A stretch of DNA of 64,000 nt from Ligustrum vulgare (taxonomy: Eukaryota; Streptophyta; Magnoliopsida; Lamiales; Oleaceae). Below are positions 47,180-58,493 of the stretch, in pieces. The position numbers and the translations under genes are program-made. Below the pieces are notes generated by a model that saw nothing but the letters and a program-made list of their open reading frames with translations, searched no databases and was not told the origin of the DNA. The stretch spans positions 55,689,092 to 55,753,091 of the forward strand of contig OY743182.1 in NCBI GenBank assembly GCA_963555705.1. The letters are read 5' to 3'. Numbering within the stretch: position 1 is the stretch's first letter; each line of letters begins with the position of its first letter.

Positions 47180-47348
47180 ATGCGGTTGTTTCCATTTCCA
47201 TCGAGCTCCAGTGCTTCACCGAGGTCGAGGGAGCAGAGCAACGTGGAGAAAAATTCCGCGTTGTTATACCTAAATATATATGATCTCACACCTGTAAACA
47301 ACTATCTTTATTGGTTTGGCCTCGGAATCTTTCATTCGGGTGTTGAAG
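47180..47348 (+). CDS. first exon of a DeSI-like (PPPDE) peptidase gene
   Basis: The exon starts MRLFPFPSSSSASPRSREQS (ATG 47180) and continues NSALLYLNIYDLTPVNNYLYW with FGLGIFHSGVE. It ends at GTTGAAG before a GTACAAA donor. Plant DeSI-like proteins begin with this Ser-rich leader and the LNVYDLTPxNxYxxWxGLGxFHSGxE segment, which carries the first catalytic His of the PPPDE papain-like fold (HSG). Such enzymes act as deSUMOylating or thioester peptidases. An in-frame ATG seven codons upstream (47159) is less likely. The following exons (VHGxEYxFG and the catalytic Cys) are not in the window. The copy is either truncated or its first intron is filled by the elements that follow. Confidence 0.82.
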
Positions 47349-47760
47349 GTACAAAAAGTTTTTTTCTTCACTTCAATGGTTGAGTTCCTTTTGCTGATAT
47401 TATATTCTCTTTATTGGATGTTATTTTACCTGTAACCGAAATCTGAACATGTTCTCTTATACTGTTTATTGCTGCTGGAAATTCTATTATTATGATTCCT
47501 ATTCATGGTTTTAAAAAACCCAATTGAAACCCATCTTGAGGCCCTGAGGCTTGCAAATAACGCCTCGAGGTGCTGATCGTGAGGCGATTCTTATGCCCTC
47601 CCCTCACAGCTGCAAGGCTTGTGGGCCACAGAACATAAAAAATCTAATATATTCATATTGAGGATACCTAATTTTCACTAAAAGTTCAAAAAACATTCTG
47701 TTTCTCATCAAAAAACATTCTGTTTCTCGATCGCGCCATTGCATCGAAAAACAACTCGAG
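47349..47760. mobile_element. hAT-type terminal fragment
   Basis: From 47504 the sequence CATGGTTTTAAAAAACCC is followed by GAGGCCCTGAGGCTTGC and CGCCTCGAGGTGC, then an AT-rich part. The same style (CAAGGTTTTAAAAGGCGG with repeated GAGGCG words) starts the hAT element at 48992. The other end is not recognisable; its right part seems replaced by the gypsy LTR remnant. Confidence 0.5.
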
Positions 47761-48262
47761 AGTTTCAAGGTTAACCACACGATCGCGCATGTTAAAATCA
47801 TGCGATCGCGCGGTTGAATTCGGAGCAGTTTTACGCATTTTTTTTTTTATTATTCTCAGTTTTAGTTATTTTAGTTTAATTAAGACTCTATTTTGAGCCC
47901 ATTCTCGGTTAAGGTTTGTTTTGCTTAGTTTTATGCTTTTCATTCATTGTAAAGAACATATTTGATTTGATTAAAACAATTTATGGAGGATTCGATAAAA
48001 GTTATAGGTGGATTCCTATAATTCTTCGAACTTATCAAGATTAATCATCTTGTGGCGTTCATCCGGAAATTATCAAATATTCGCGAGAGTATTAGTAGCG
48101 TTCAAAACCAGAAACATCCTTATGGCGTTTCGAAAGTCTTGGTTCTTTATTCCGCTTCATCGATCTTCGCATCGTGAATATCGGGTCAAGATTCCACCGT
48201 CCGTAACAACCTGAGTTCGAAACTTTTCGGTGTTAATTCTACGCATCCCGAATCGTATCACT

Positions 48263-48274
48263 TGGTATCAGAGC
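48263..48274 (+). promoter_or_regulatory. primer-binding site (initiator tRNA-Met)
   Basis: TGGTATCAGAGC is an exact match to the standard PBS complementary to plant initiator tRNA-Met. It begins two bases after the probable LTR end at 48260. Confidence 0.88.
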
Positions 48275-48751
48275 TGGACTCTGAATTCAGGTTTATTCTA
48301 TCCCAGTTTGATTTCGTGTTTTTATCATAGAGTCTACACAAAATCATCTATATCTTGTTATTAAGTCTTTCTATTTCTTGAGTTTTCTTGTTCTTCGTGT
48401 TCTTTGTGCCAGTAAATGTTTCCAGTTTTGATACATATAAAAAATTCAACAAAATTCAAAAGCTTTTATCTTATTCGTTTTTCGTCCAAATTAAGTCTCG
48501 TTTGTTTTGTTTCGATTGTGTCGAATTTTTGAATTTATTAAAAAAAAAATTATTTTATTAATTTTTGTCATTTAATCCGAAAATTCATCCATTATTAAAA
48601 AAAAGGAGTCATTCCAAAATTCAAGAACCACTTTCTTGAGTTTCTTTAAAATTCTTGGTATTCATTTCATCTCAAGTCAATAAAAGTCGTTCTTGCTATT
48701 TGATGTCTAAGTTCTCTTCGTTCTTGAATTTTTTTTAACGCCACATAAGGA

Positions 48752-48991
48752 ATGGATTATGGTCCGGGCTCCTTATTCAAAACTAGATGTTATGTGGATC
48801 ATAAGGGGTGTAGTGTAGCAATTGATGGAGAGTGCTTTACAAATTTTGTTAGTAGCACTGTGGTTGAAAAATTAGGATTACCCCTAGTACCACACTTTAA
48901 ACCTTATAGGATGACGTGGATGAGGGAGTTTGGGAAGTTCAAAGTAACCAAACAAGTTCTAGTGCCTATCGCCCATGGAAGGTATAGTGAG
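48752..48991 (+). pseudogene. gypsy protease fragment
   Basis: The frame reads LFKTRCYVDHKGCSVAIDGE, then CFTNFVSSTVVEKLGLP, HFKPYRMTWM and KVTKQVLVPIAHGRYSEQ. This matches the protease region of plant gypsy elements, where the active-site segment is usually (I/V)IDGGSCxNVAS; here IDGECFTNFVS keeps Asp-Gly. The fragment ends where the hAT terminus begins, so it is truncated and non-functional. Confidence 0.7.
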
Positions 48992-49663
48992 CAAGGTTTT
49001 AAAAGGCGGAACTAAGCCTTGAGGCGATTTTCGCTCGTGAGGCGAGGCTTAAGCTTCAAGGCGCTTTGAGGCATAAGCCTCACTACGAACCTAAAAATTA
49101 GTCACAAAATTCTATGAAAATTAAAATTTCAATAATATATAGCACAATATTTCACCAAAAAAAAGCTAGTTGAACAATCTTACTAAATAGTCACACAAAA
49201 AGATTATCCTAATACGTCTACTATAGACTATCAAAAAGATCACCATGTGGCATGTAGTAAATTAGCCGCATCAAACAAAAAACTAATAAGATATATAGAC
49301 AAAGTCTAAAAAGCTGTGCTAATATCGTGATCATCTCCATCTTTGCTACTAGGACTAGAGGGATCTTCCAAGGAGTCATCATCATATCTAATTGCTCTAT
49401 CATCTTCTTCATCTTCACTGTCTATTTCTATCCAATCTTTCTCCTCATCCACTAAGATATTCTTCCCCTTCCCTTTATCTGTAATTTCAAGAGATACGAT
49501 AAGATAAGATAAGATAAGATTATATTTATTTTTATTTTATTTTATAAACAAAGATACAGTTAAATTATGTTAATAAGAATACCACTATGTGAAATAGTGC
49601 GCTTTCTTTTATGTGGACCTTGCGTGCAAGTAGAAGTAGAACTCTATATTCCTTGTGTACTAC

Positions 49664-51213
49664 TGTTCGCTTCGAATCCCGCAAGTGCACAGGATCGTTG
49701 ACAAGTAATAATTGTGATGAGTTGAGAGTATCGTTCTCACGAGGAATAATGTTTAGTCCTAATTACTAGTTTATCGTCGACTCAATTAATGAAAATAATT
49801 AAAATAAAAAGATGATTTTGTTTGTCTATCTATTCTAAAAAATTGCAATAAATAAAACTTAAATAAAAACAAATGTTTGGGAGTAAAATATGAATGAGGA
49901 GCATGTATTGAAATCCGAATCCACTTGTTATCACCTATCTCAATTCAACAATTCGTAGTTTAAATCATTCATGCGTTTCTTGACAATCGATAATTCACAT
50001 ACAATTAATTTTATTTTCCAAGACAAATTAAATCTATCCCAAACATGAAACGAATCTATTCCTAGTCCGAATACGAATGTTTAGAACGCATTAAATCACA
50101 ATTACCAATTAGATTGCACATGTCATAGTATTATTTCTAACATCTAGTGTTCATGTGTTGATCATGCAATGCTCCAACTTATTGTGACTTTTCCAAGATT
50201 ACAACAAGCAACAATATATTTAATTGGTGGCCAATCAATCAAATAATAACAATAAAGCATGCAAAATCAATCAAGATAACACAAAAAATTATTAAGCTAC
50301 TAATTATCGAATCAAAATAAATTAATAACAAATTTCATCTTCATCCAATATATAAATTAAATTAGCCTAGCATCTTAATATGTAAATCAAACACAAAGAA
50401 TTGGAAAATCATCACCCGGTTGAATCGCGAAATTTTGCCAGCCGTGCACTTTCTTTTCCAAGTGGTGACCTTCCTTACTCTTTTTTATCAGCCGTGACTT
50501 TTTTTCCTCCCAATACTATACCTGCTAGACTTCCTATATTAATTCCCAGCAATTGCAGCCCTCAAATCCGCCAGCAGCCTCCAATTCAATTTCCGAAGAA
50601 TTTACTCCTTTTACACTCCACCACCAACTCCAATTAATACCACCAGCCTTGTCCCTTCTTAATTCCACACTCGGCTGCCTATATCAATTCCAATATGACC
50701 TCTTTCTTTACTCTCCGGTCCGCCCCCCTGTAGAATTCTCTCCAATTTTCTCTGCGGCCTTTCTTTATCCCCACACTCGGCTAACCTAATCCCCCCAATT
50801 TAAAGCCTTCACAACGTATATATATGTATCTAATCAGCCGAGCACTATAACATGGGCCAAAAGAATTCTACTCTAATTAATTTTAAGCCCAATTACATCT
50901 AGGCAGGTGTTTTACTTTAAGCCTCACTTTTCTCAAATAATTCAAGTTGGTCCTTGAATATTTAATTTTGCAGCCCATGTCTCCATTTATACCAATTCGA
51001 GTTCTTCAGTTTATGGAAGCTGCACTTGAGTCCCACTTTGTCCCTTTTTGTACGGCTTTAGTCCATTTTTTCCGTTTTGCATCCAAACGCATTCAAAATT
51101 GAATTTTTCCTAAAACAAACAAAATAAACATATAATGAGCAATATCATATCTTAAATCACTTACAATTGTCTAAATTTAAGACCAAGATAAGTACGTTTT
51201 AATGTACTTATCA
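49664..51213 (-). repeat. 3' LTR of element C, 1550 bp
   Basis: Plus-strand ends are TGTTCGCTTCGAATCCCG and TAATGTACTTATCA. It is nearly identical to 55856-57403 and contains the same 78-codon open frame (50401-50637) found at 56592-56828. That frame has no known domain and is shared only because the LTR is duplicated. A terminal hairpin (GATAAGTAC with GTACTTATC) lies at its right tip. Confidence 0.93.
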
Positions 51214-51230
51214 AACCCCCCAAACTTAAA
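51214..51230 (-). promoter_or_regulatory. polypurine tract of element C
   Basis: The plus strand AACCCCCCAAACTTAAA adjoins the LTR tip; the sense strand is TTTAAGTTTGGGGGGTT. Confidence 0.75.
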
Positions 51231-51285
51231 CTCTTGTTCGTCCGCGAATAAGATAGAATAAAACTAATGAATCAAAAGAGCAAAG

Positions 51286-51290
<5 letters not shown>

Positions 51291-51366
<76 letters not shown>
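51291..51366. repeat. (AT)n microsatellite in element C
   Basis: About 38 AT units, then a T run (51367-51378). It lies in the non-coding 3' part of element C. Confidence 0.95.
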
Positions 51367-51374
<8 letters not shown>

Positions 51375-51378
51375 TTTT

Positions 51379-53085
51379 ATGTCAACATGTATACCATATG
51401 CCTCAATAATCCAGATCAATTTGTACTTTAGCAAGAGTTATGAACAATAAGGTAAAATAATTTTAGTTATCTCATGCCAGATTTTCAAGTGTGTGTGTGA
51501 ATAGTCAATGTCAAACTCCTACTCATGTAAATGATATATTTAACATTGTGAGCTTATTATGCAATATCAAGCCCGAATCCCATGTGGTCACCCTAATGAA
51601 TCTAATGATTTTCCTTGCATCGCTCATGGATGATCACAACTTACTGCTTTTCTCTCGAATCCCAAGGTTCCTTCTATTCATGTGGTTTCTAAACATCAAA
51701 ATTTGCATTTTTCCACACCAGGTGGTCAGAATTAGCTAAGTCTGCCCAAACAATCAATGGTAAGCGGTTCCCTGATCCATGCATTTAGTATCAAAGTCTC
51801 AATCAACAAGCTTATACCAAACAATTTTTTTTTTTTTTATTATATATAATTTTTTTGGATTACTTTTTCTTTTTATATCCATGTCTTTTACCATCTTTGT
51901 GCAATACTTTTCTCATTTGCGTTCTATGTGACCCCTGTAGCGAGCTTTAGGTCGGTGGCTCCCAAGTCAAGACGGCTTTAGGGCACCGAGTTTGAAAGAT
52001 CCCTCAGACTTAATTACTCGAGTCACACAGTCAACATCAAAAAGTTAAAGATGTTTTATTGTCTTATGTGTAAGTTCACTCTCCGTACTTGCTTTCTAAT
52101 TGACCCCTGTAGCGAGCTTTAGGTTGGTGGCTCCCAAGCCAGACGGCTTTAGGGCACCTGGTTTGAAAGACCCCTCAGACTTAATTACTCGAGTCAAAAA
52201 GGCATTTGAAGAGTAGAATAAGACCTTCAGCATTTTTCTGTTTTTATGCTGGCAATGGTTTATACCCGTTGAACAAGACCTCTTCAACCAATGACACATT
52301 TCAGGAACTACAGATCCTTAAAAGTTCAAGCCTACCTTCACCACTTCTTTCCACCCCCAAACTGCTCTTGAGTAAGTTTAGTTTCTAAGTTTTTAAAGGT
52401 TGGGATGTCTCATCATCTAAGTTTAGGGATTATCAAGTCATTCCTAAGTTCAAATTGCATAAATTTGCCCCACATGTATTAAACAAATCCCTACACAAGT
52501 AATAATCCAACAATGGCTATGTGCGCGTGAAGATGAAATCTAGCAAGTAGTAACTAGTTCATAAAATTCTTGTTTTCATGCTATTCAAAATTCAAACCAA
52601 AGCAAAATTTTATCTATACTATATCCTAGGCAATACACATGTCAACAAGTTTTTCAAATTTTCCCTTTTTTTTTTTGGATACATGCTGAATAAAAAGAAA
52701 ACATTAGCAGAAAAATGGACTACCCACTCCCAAACTTAAAATATACATTGTCCTCAATGTATCAGATCAAGTATATAAAAGTATAACTAGGAGAGGTTAA
52801 AGGACTTCTCTGGTCAATCTGAATGTGATGGAGATATGCATTCCCAAAGTTCCCTGATCATCTTCCTGTTGCAGAATCAGTCCTATCAAGGCAAAAATGA
52901 AATTCAGGCATTAAAAGTGTTATTGGATCAAGACGTAAAAATAAATAAATAAATAAATCAAACAAACAAATAAATAAATCAAACTAATGCATATAAAGCT
53001 AAATAAATAAAAAAGAAGAAAATTGGGTTGCCTCCCAACAAGCAATTATTTATAGTCATTAGCTTGACTTTGGGATTTTGGTTAC
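51379..53085. other. element C non-coding 3' region with a tandem stem-loop block
   Basis: Two copies of the conserved block occur at about 51931-52030 and 52103-52200. The first has AAGTC-AAGAC-GGCTT (51964-51978), the second AAGCC-AGAC-GGCTT (52136-52149), each followed by TAGGGCACC and a TTAATTACTCGAGTCA line. There is no coding domain. TTTCCACCCCCAAACTGC lies near 52348 and GGTTGCCTCCCAACAAGCAA near 53025 marks the start of the region after protease. Confidence 0.62.
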
Positions 53086-53736
53086 TTAGGGTGGCTTGAA
53101 AAGAGAGTTTTCAGCCCTGCACTTTTTGCACATGCAGAGATTCTCTTGTTCATGCTTCAGCCTCCACACTATCAAATTGTCATTTTTATCCCTTCCAACC
53201 AATCCACCATATCCATTCTCTCTTTTCCTGGTCTTGTGACCTTTCCAGTCTAAATCTTCTTTGAGGTCAATCCTTTTGCATTCCTCAATATATGAAGGTT
53301 GTTTGAGTGCATTATTCATGCTGAAACTTTGTTGTTTTTCCTCCACTCTTAGGATTATTTCACTCTTTTCAAAATCCATTAAAGCTCGTCCAGTTGCTAG
53401 AAATGGTCTTCCTAGGATCACCGGGATGTTCTGATCTTCCTCTATATCCAAAATGATGAAATCAGCTGGAAAGATCAGATCTCCAACTTTGATGAGCATA
53501 TCTTCAATCACTCCGTAAGGGTGCTTGAGTGTCCTATCAGCCAGCTGCAAGATTATTGAAGTTTCTTTAGGATTCCCCAATCCTAATTTTCTATAAATAG
53601 ACAATGGCATTAAGTTAACACTTGCTCCAGAATCAATTAAAGCATTTAAATCGTGTGAATTTCCTATGGAGCAAGGTAAAGTGAAACTCCCTGAATCTTT
53701 TAGTTTAGGGGGGGAGCTTATGCTGTAGGATTGCAC
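53086..53736 (-). CDS. aspartic protease of element C
   Basis: LPPKLKDSGSFTLPCSIG leads to ALIDSGASVNLMPLSIYRKL (active site DSGA), then LQLADRTLKHPYGVIEDMLI, FIILDIEEDQNIPVILGRPF and LATGRALMDFEKSE. All key motifs, including DSGA and ILGRPF, are intact over 216 open codons. It is the best preserved protease in the window. It would be read as part of a gag-protease polyprotein; a frame change just upstream (about 53735) separates it from gag. The C-terminal tail is long and basic (WKGHKTRKRENGYG). Confidence 0.9.
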   Translation of the reverse strand: MQSYSISSPPKLKDSGSFTLPCSIGNSHDLNALIDSGASVNLMPLSIYRKLGLGNPKETSIILQLADRTLKHPYGVIEDMLIKVGDLIFPADFIILDIEEDQNIPVILGRPFLATGRALMDFEKSEIILRVEEKQQSFSMNNALKQPSYIEECKRIDLKEDLDWKGHKTRKRENGYGGLVGRDKNDNLIVWRLKHEQENLCMCKKCRAENSLFKPP

Positions 53737-53739
53737 TAC

Positions 53740-55582
53740 ATTCTTCGGTCAATGTCACTTCTTCATCTTGTGGCAACTTCCTCTTTTTTGTCAACATCTC
53801 TTTCAGAAACTTAGCATAATTTGGCATTTGCATTATGACATCAATGAATGGGATGTTAATATGCAGTTGTCTGAGGACATCCAAAAATTTCTTGAACTGC
53901 TTTTCCAACTTAGTATTCTGCAACCTTTGAGGAAATGGGACTGGAGTTGTGTGTTGATTAACAGAAGTAGGTGCCTTACTTGTGGAATCTCTAACTGTTC
54001 TTTTTCATTTGCATTTGTTGATTCCTCAGATTGAGTTACTTGTTCCTTGTCCATTTGAGTTACTCGATCCCCATCAGTTCCTTTCTTCTTCACAGTGATC
54101 TCTGGTAGTTGTACTCCACTCCTTGTAGTAATGGCATGGATTTTTTCATTCTTTGGCTGCTTTCGAAGCCTTTGGGGAAATGGAATAGGCGGCACATATG
54201 CTTTAACAGGTGGTGCAGCTGTGATTTAAGGTGTCTCAATAACTGCATAATTTATAGCTTCCACTGCCATTATCTGTTCCTTAGGATTTTTCTCTGTGTT
54301 ACTTGGTAAGGCTCCTTGATTTCTGCTTGTTAATGCCACAGCCATCTGTCCCATTTGATTTTCCAAATTTTTTATAGCTGCCTGTTGATTTTGAAAGACT
54401 GTTCAGTCTTTGCCATATACTGTGCAAACATGTCTTCCAACAATGGCTTCCTTGGCTGCTGTTGTTGTTGTGATTGTTGATGTTGAAAACCTGGTGGTTT
54501 TGCTTGAAAGTTTCCTTCGTGACCCTGACTTTGATTGTTAGGCCAAGAGAAATTAGGATGATTCCTCCACCCAGGATTATATGTATTGGAATAGGGGTCA
54601 TTTTGATACTTTTGAAAATTCTGGGCGTAGCTGACCTCCTCATGTTGCATTCCATGTGTTGAGGCTAAATGACAACTAGCTGTAACATGATCTGCCCTGC
54701 ATCCTTCGCAAACTGGTGTTGGTTGTTGCACCATGTTCACAGGTCGAGTTAAATTGTCCAGCTTTTTTGAAATCACTTCCATTTGGGCTGCCAATTGCGT
54801 AACTGCATCGACATTGTGGACACCAGATACTTTTCTTGGAATTTCCCTTTTAGTAGGCCACATCGCCTGGTTCTCCGCAATTCTCTCATATAGTTCATGT
54901 GCTCGGTCAATATCTAATCTCATTACTGATCCCCCTGCCGAAGCATCAAGCATATTGTGGTATTCAGGATGCAATCCTAAATAAAAGATGTAAACCTGAG
55001 CATTTTTTGGTATGTCCAAATTTGAACACTTTCTAAAATAGTCCTTGAATCTCGTCCATGCCTCAGGGTAACTCTCAAGGTCTCGTTGTTTGAAAGTGTG
55101 AACTTCATTTCTGATTTGGAGAACTCGAGATGGAGGGAAAAATTTCATGGTGAATTTTTGCACCATATCATTCCAAGATACAATGCTTCCAGGAGCTAAT
55201 GAGCGTAGCCATTCCCTAGCATTATCTTTTAAAGTATGGGGAAACAAACGCATTCGAAAAGCGTCTGCTGACATCCCTTCGTGACTGATTACATCGCATA
55301 GCATTAAAAATGCTTGAATGTGCTCATGCGGATTTTCAGTCGCCTTACCAAAGAACTTGATGTCTTGATGATTTTGAAATAAGTTTATGACATCAGGTCT
55401 AAGGTGGTAATTTGCCTGCCGAATGGTGGATAAACAATAGTTTGTTGTACAGGGGCGGGCGCGGGATTTACATAATCCCCAACCAGCGCTTGAGCATTAT
55501 CGTGAACTGCTCCTGGTTGAAGTTGCACTTCTTGCTCATGAGGAGCAAGTGACAATTGATTTTGATTTTAATAATTTGCCAT
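53740..55582 (-). pseudogene. Athila-like gag of element C, nearly intact
   Basis: The start MANY at 55582 is followed by a stop at codon 5. After a frameshift near 55420 the main domain is open for 310 codons (55304-54372). It holds FRMRLFPHTLKDNAREWLRS, PGSIVSWNDMVQKFTMKFFP and YPEAWTRFKDYFRKC, then a zinc knuckle CEGCRADHVTASC and a Gln-rich stretch. The C-terminal part (54655-53740) reads KNLENQMGQM-like and FPQRLRKQPKNEKIHAITTR in shifted frames. Gag would assemble particles. Lesions are few, fitting its young age. Confidence 0.86.
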
Positions 55583-55832
55583 ATCCCTGTTTTCTCTTTG
55601 TTCTTTTCTACGTTGTCTAAAGGTTCTCTCTATTTCAGGATCTATTGGTAATAGTTCAGGCTCGTTAAAACCTAGCATATACTACTCAATGACCAATGTG
55701 AAGAGAAAAATAAGGAATTATGAATAACCAAAACAAAGTAAAAATAAAAATAAAAATAATGAAAACTAAAAACTAAAAATCAAAATTTAATTGAATTAAA
55801 GGTAAACTAATAATTATAATAAATCCGTTATT

Positions 55833-55849
55833 CCCCGGCAACGGCGCCA
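55833..55849 (-). promoter_or_regulatory. primer-binding site of element C (tRNA-Asp)
   Basis: The minus strand reads TGGCGCCGTTGCCGGGG, a perfect complement to the last 17 nt of plant tRNA-Asp with CCA. Six bases separate it from the LTR. Confidence 0.93.
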
Positions 55850-55855
55850 AAAACT

Positions 55856-57403
55856 TGTTCGCTTCGAATCCCACAAGTGCACGGGATCGTTGACAAGTAA
55901 TAATTGTGATGAGTTGAGAGTATCGTTCCACGAGGAATAATGTTTAGTCCTAATTACTAGTTTATCGTCGACTCAATTAATGAAAACAATTAAAATAAAA
56001 AGATGATTTTGTTTGTCTATCTATTCTAAAAAATTGCAATAAATAAAACTTAAATAAAAACAAATGTTTGGGAGTAAAATATGAATGAGGAGCATGTATT
56101 GGAATCCGAATCCACTTGTTATCACCTATCTCAATTCAACAATTCGTAGTTTAAATCATTCATGCGTTTCTTGACAATCGATAATTCACATACAATTAAT
56201 TTTATTTTCCAAGACAAATTAAATCTATCCCAAACATGAAACGAATATATTCCTAGTCCGAATACGAATGTTTAGAACGCATTAAATCACAATTACCAAT
56301 TAGATTGCACATGTCATAGTATTATTTCTAACATCTAGTGTTCATGTATTGATCATGCAATGCTCCAACTTATTGTGACTTTTCCAAGACTACAACAAGC
56401 AACAATATATTTAATTGGTGGCCAATCAATCAAATAATAACAATAAAGCATGCAAAATCAATCAAGATAACACAAAAAATTATTAAGCTACTAATTATCG
56501 AATCAAAATAAATTAATAACAAATTTCATCTTCATCCAATATATAAATTAAATTAGCCTAGCATCTTAATATGTAAATCAAACACAAAGAATTGGAAAAT
56601 CATCACCCGGTTGAATCGCGAAATTTTGCCAGCCGTGCACTTTCTTTTCCAAGTGGTGACCTTCCTTACTCTTTTTTATCAGCCGTGACTTTTTTTCCTC
56701 CCAATACTATACCTGCTAGACTTCCTATATTAATTCCCAGCAATTGCAGCCCTCAAATCCGCCAGCAGCCTCCAATTCAATTTCCGAAGAATTTACTCCT
56801 TTTACACTCCACCACCAACTCCAATTAATACCACCAGCCTTGTCCCTTCTTAATTCCACACTCGACTGCCTATATCAATTCCAATATGACCTCTTTCTTT
56901 ACTCTCCGGTCCGCCCCCCTGTAGAATTCTCTCCAATTATCTCTGCGGCCTTTCTTTATCCCCACACTCGACTAACCTAATCCCCCCAATTTAAAGCCTT
57001 CACAACGTATATATATGTATCTAATCAGCCGAGCACTATAATATGGGCCAAAAGAATTCTACTCAAATTAATTTTCAACCCAATTACATCTAGGTAGGTG
57101 TTTTACTTTAAGCCTCACTTTTCTCAAATAATTCAAGTTGGTCCTTGAATATTTAATTTTGCAGCCCATGTCTCCATTTATACCAATTCGAGTTCTTCAG
57201 TTTATGGAAGCTGCACTTGATTCCCACTTTGTCCCTTTTTGTACGACTTTAGTCCATTTTTTCCGTTTTGCATCCAAACGCATTCAAAATTGAATTTTTC
57301 CTAAAACAAACAAAATAAACATATAATGAGCAATATCATATCTTAAATCACTTACAATTGTCTAAATTTAAGACCAAGATAAGTACGAAAAACGTACTTA
57401 TCA
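55856..57403 (-). repeat. 5' LTR of element C, 1548 bp
   Basis: Plus-strand ends are TGTTCGCTTCGAATCCCA and CGTACTTATCA. It pairs with 49664-51213. Its right tip is a near-perfect palindrome: GATAAGTACG, a spacer AAAAA, then CGTACTTATC (57379-57402). Confidence 0.93.
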
Positions 57404-57716
57404 ACTACCACCAACATTAGCAACCCACTCATCATCTGATGGATAATCTTTTATGTCAACAAGTAAAGGATCATCTCCCTCTTTGAGCGACTGCGATCTC
57501 ACGTGTCGATCTTTAAGCCTTTTTTTGTACATGATATAAATCAATTTTTCGAGTCTGTTTGTTGTCAAACGATTCCTTCTCTTTGTATGCACTTGATTAA
57601 ATGTACTCCAATTGCGTTCACATGCAGAAGATGAACAAGTGAGACTTAAAACTCTAATTGCAAAACGACTAAGTTCTGGAGTACCAATGCCAAATTGCGT
57701 CCACCAAGCAACTAAT

Positions 57717-57718
<2 letters not shown>

Positions 57719-57751
<33 letters not shown>
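57719..57751. repeat. 33-bp poly-A tract in the hAT intron
   Basis: A pure run of A on the plus strand, i.e. a poly-T pyrimidine tract next to the intron acceptor TTGCATTAG of the minus-strand hAT gene. Confidence 0.95.
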
Positions 57752-57753
<2 letters not shown>

Positions 57754-58493
57754 AGTTAGAATTAGTGACTAAGTGTGTAGATAAATCATAAATACACATT
57801 AATCATTTGTTCACAATGATTAAGCTAACCTGGGGACTGTTTGTTGAATGAAGATTTTGCCTGATCAAGACCAAAGAATTTCTTTTTCCCCCACAAATTC
57901 AACAATTTGGAGATCTGCAACATCCCTTTCTTTTACATCTAGAATGAGTCTAGCCATGCAATTGTACAATCCCGTCATGACTTCAAAATGCCTAGAAAAA
58001 TTCTCTGCATACTGACAACGAGGATTCAGATAATAGCCAACAACATGTAGATCTCTATGTAGTTGAAACTCCCACTTCTCATCAATGAGAGATATCCCAA
58101 ATCTCCTTGTAGGAGGCCTCCTTGTCACCCAAATTTTTTGCAATTTGTTCTTTTGCATTATCCATTGCCCCGTAGATAAATCCCATTGCTGGGATCTGCT
58201 CAGAATCAACAAGTCTCAAAACACTAACTAAAGGATTTGTAGTTTTCAAAGCATAAGCAACACTTGGCCAAAAATTGTTATCCTTCAATATGATTTTCCT
58301 CATCTCTTTCCCTTTAGATTTACTTGTCCATGTTGAATTTAACCATTCTTCAGAAGTAAACATAGCCTGCAAAGGTCGCTTTAACTCATAAATTCTTTGC
58401 AAAGTTAGGTATGCTGTAGCAAACCTAGTAGCACCCGGTCAAATTAACTCCTTAGCAATGTAATACTTTTGCTACAGAGAAGACATAATAAAA

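Larger units (their letters stand above)
47761..48991 (+). mobile_element. remnant of a Ty3/gypsy element (LTR, tRNA-Met PBS, protease)
   Basis: The left part is a truncated LTR ending near CCCGAATCGTATCA (48260). A PBS follows at 48263-48274 and an AT-rich leader runs to about 48745. Then comes a protease-like fragment with no gag between, so an internal deletion has occurred. The hAT element at 48992 cuts it on the right. The LTR start was not located. Confidence 0.68.
49664..57403 (-). mobile_element. Athila-like element C (complete, young, no pol)
   Basis: It is 7740 bp with LTRs 49664-51213 and 55856-57403, flanked by a perfect ACTAC duplication (49659-49663, 57404-57408). On the minus strand: 5' LTR, a perfect tRNA-Asp PBS, gag, protease, about 1.9 kb non-coding DNA, PPT and 3' LTR. 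There is no RT, RNase H or integrase. The LTRs differ at about 20 positions plus a small tip region by my reading, mostly transitions, so it is the youngest insertion with measurable LTRs here. Confidence 0.93.
49240..58475 (-). pseudogene. hAT transposase (C-terminal half), split by element C
   Basis: The first exon in view follows an acceptor CTCTGTAG (58476). It reads KYYIAKELI-stop-PGATRFATAYLTLQRIYEL (CGA to TGA change), LKAMF-like LQAMFTSEEW and, after a frameshift near 58090, LHVVGYYLNPRCQY. An intron (about 57831-57722) ends in a poly-T tract before AWWTQFG. Then comes the dimerisation domain: LSRFAIRVLSLTCSSSACER and NWSTFNQVHTKRRNRLTTNR. The exon breaks at element C; beyond it an acidic tail EEKDWIEIDSEDEEDDR (about 49460-49380) remains. 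hAT transposases use this C-terminal region to dimerise. The gene is dead. Confidence 0.85.
48992..58485 (-). mobile_element. hAT element carrying a transposase gene, split by element C
   Basis: The left terminus is CAAGGTTTTAAAAGGCGG at 48992, followed by subterminal GAGGCG words. The transposase gene reads leftwards from 58475. Element C sits inside it (49664-57403). The right terminus is not visible because LINE sequence begins near 58486. No 8-bp duplication can therefore be tested. Confidence 0.7.

Noticed and set aside
47765..47815. GATCGCGC palindrome cluster as a regulatory site
   Set aside because: It lies in a gypsy LTR remnant and similar CGATCGCG phrases occur in other LTR-type sequence (for example near 17540); nothing ties it to a gene.
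50401..50980. Open frames of 78 codons repeated at 50401 and 56592
   Set aside because: They are identical because they lie in the two LTRs of element C. There is no domain, and the composition matches the surrounding LTR.
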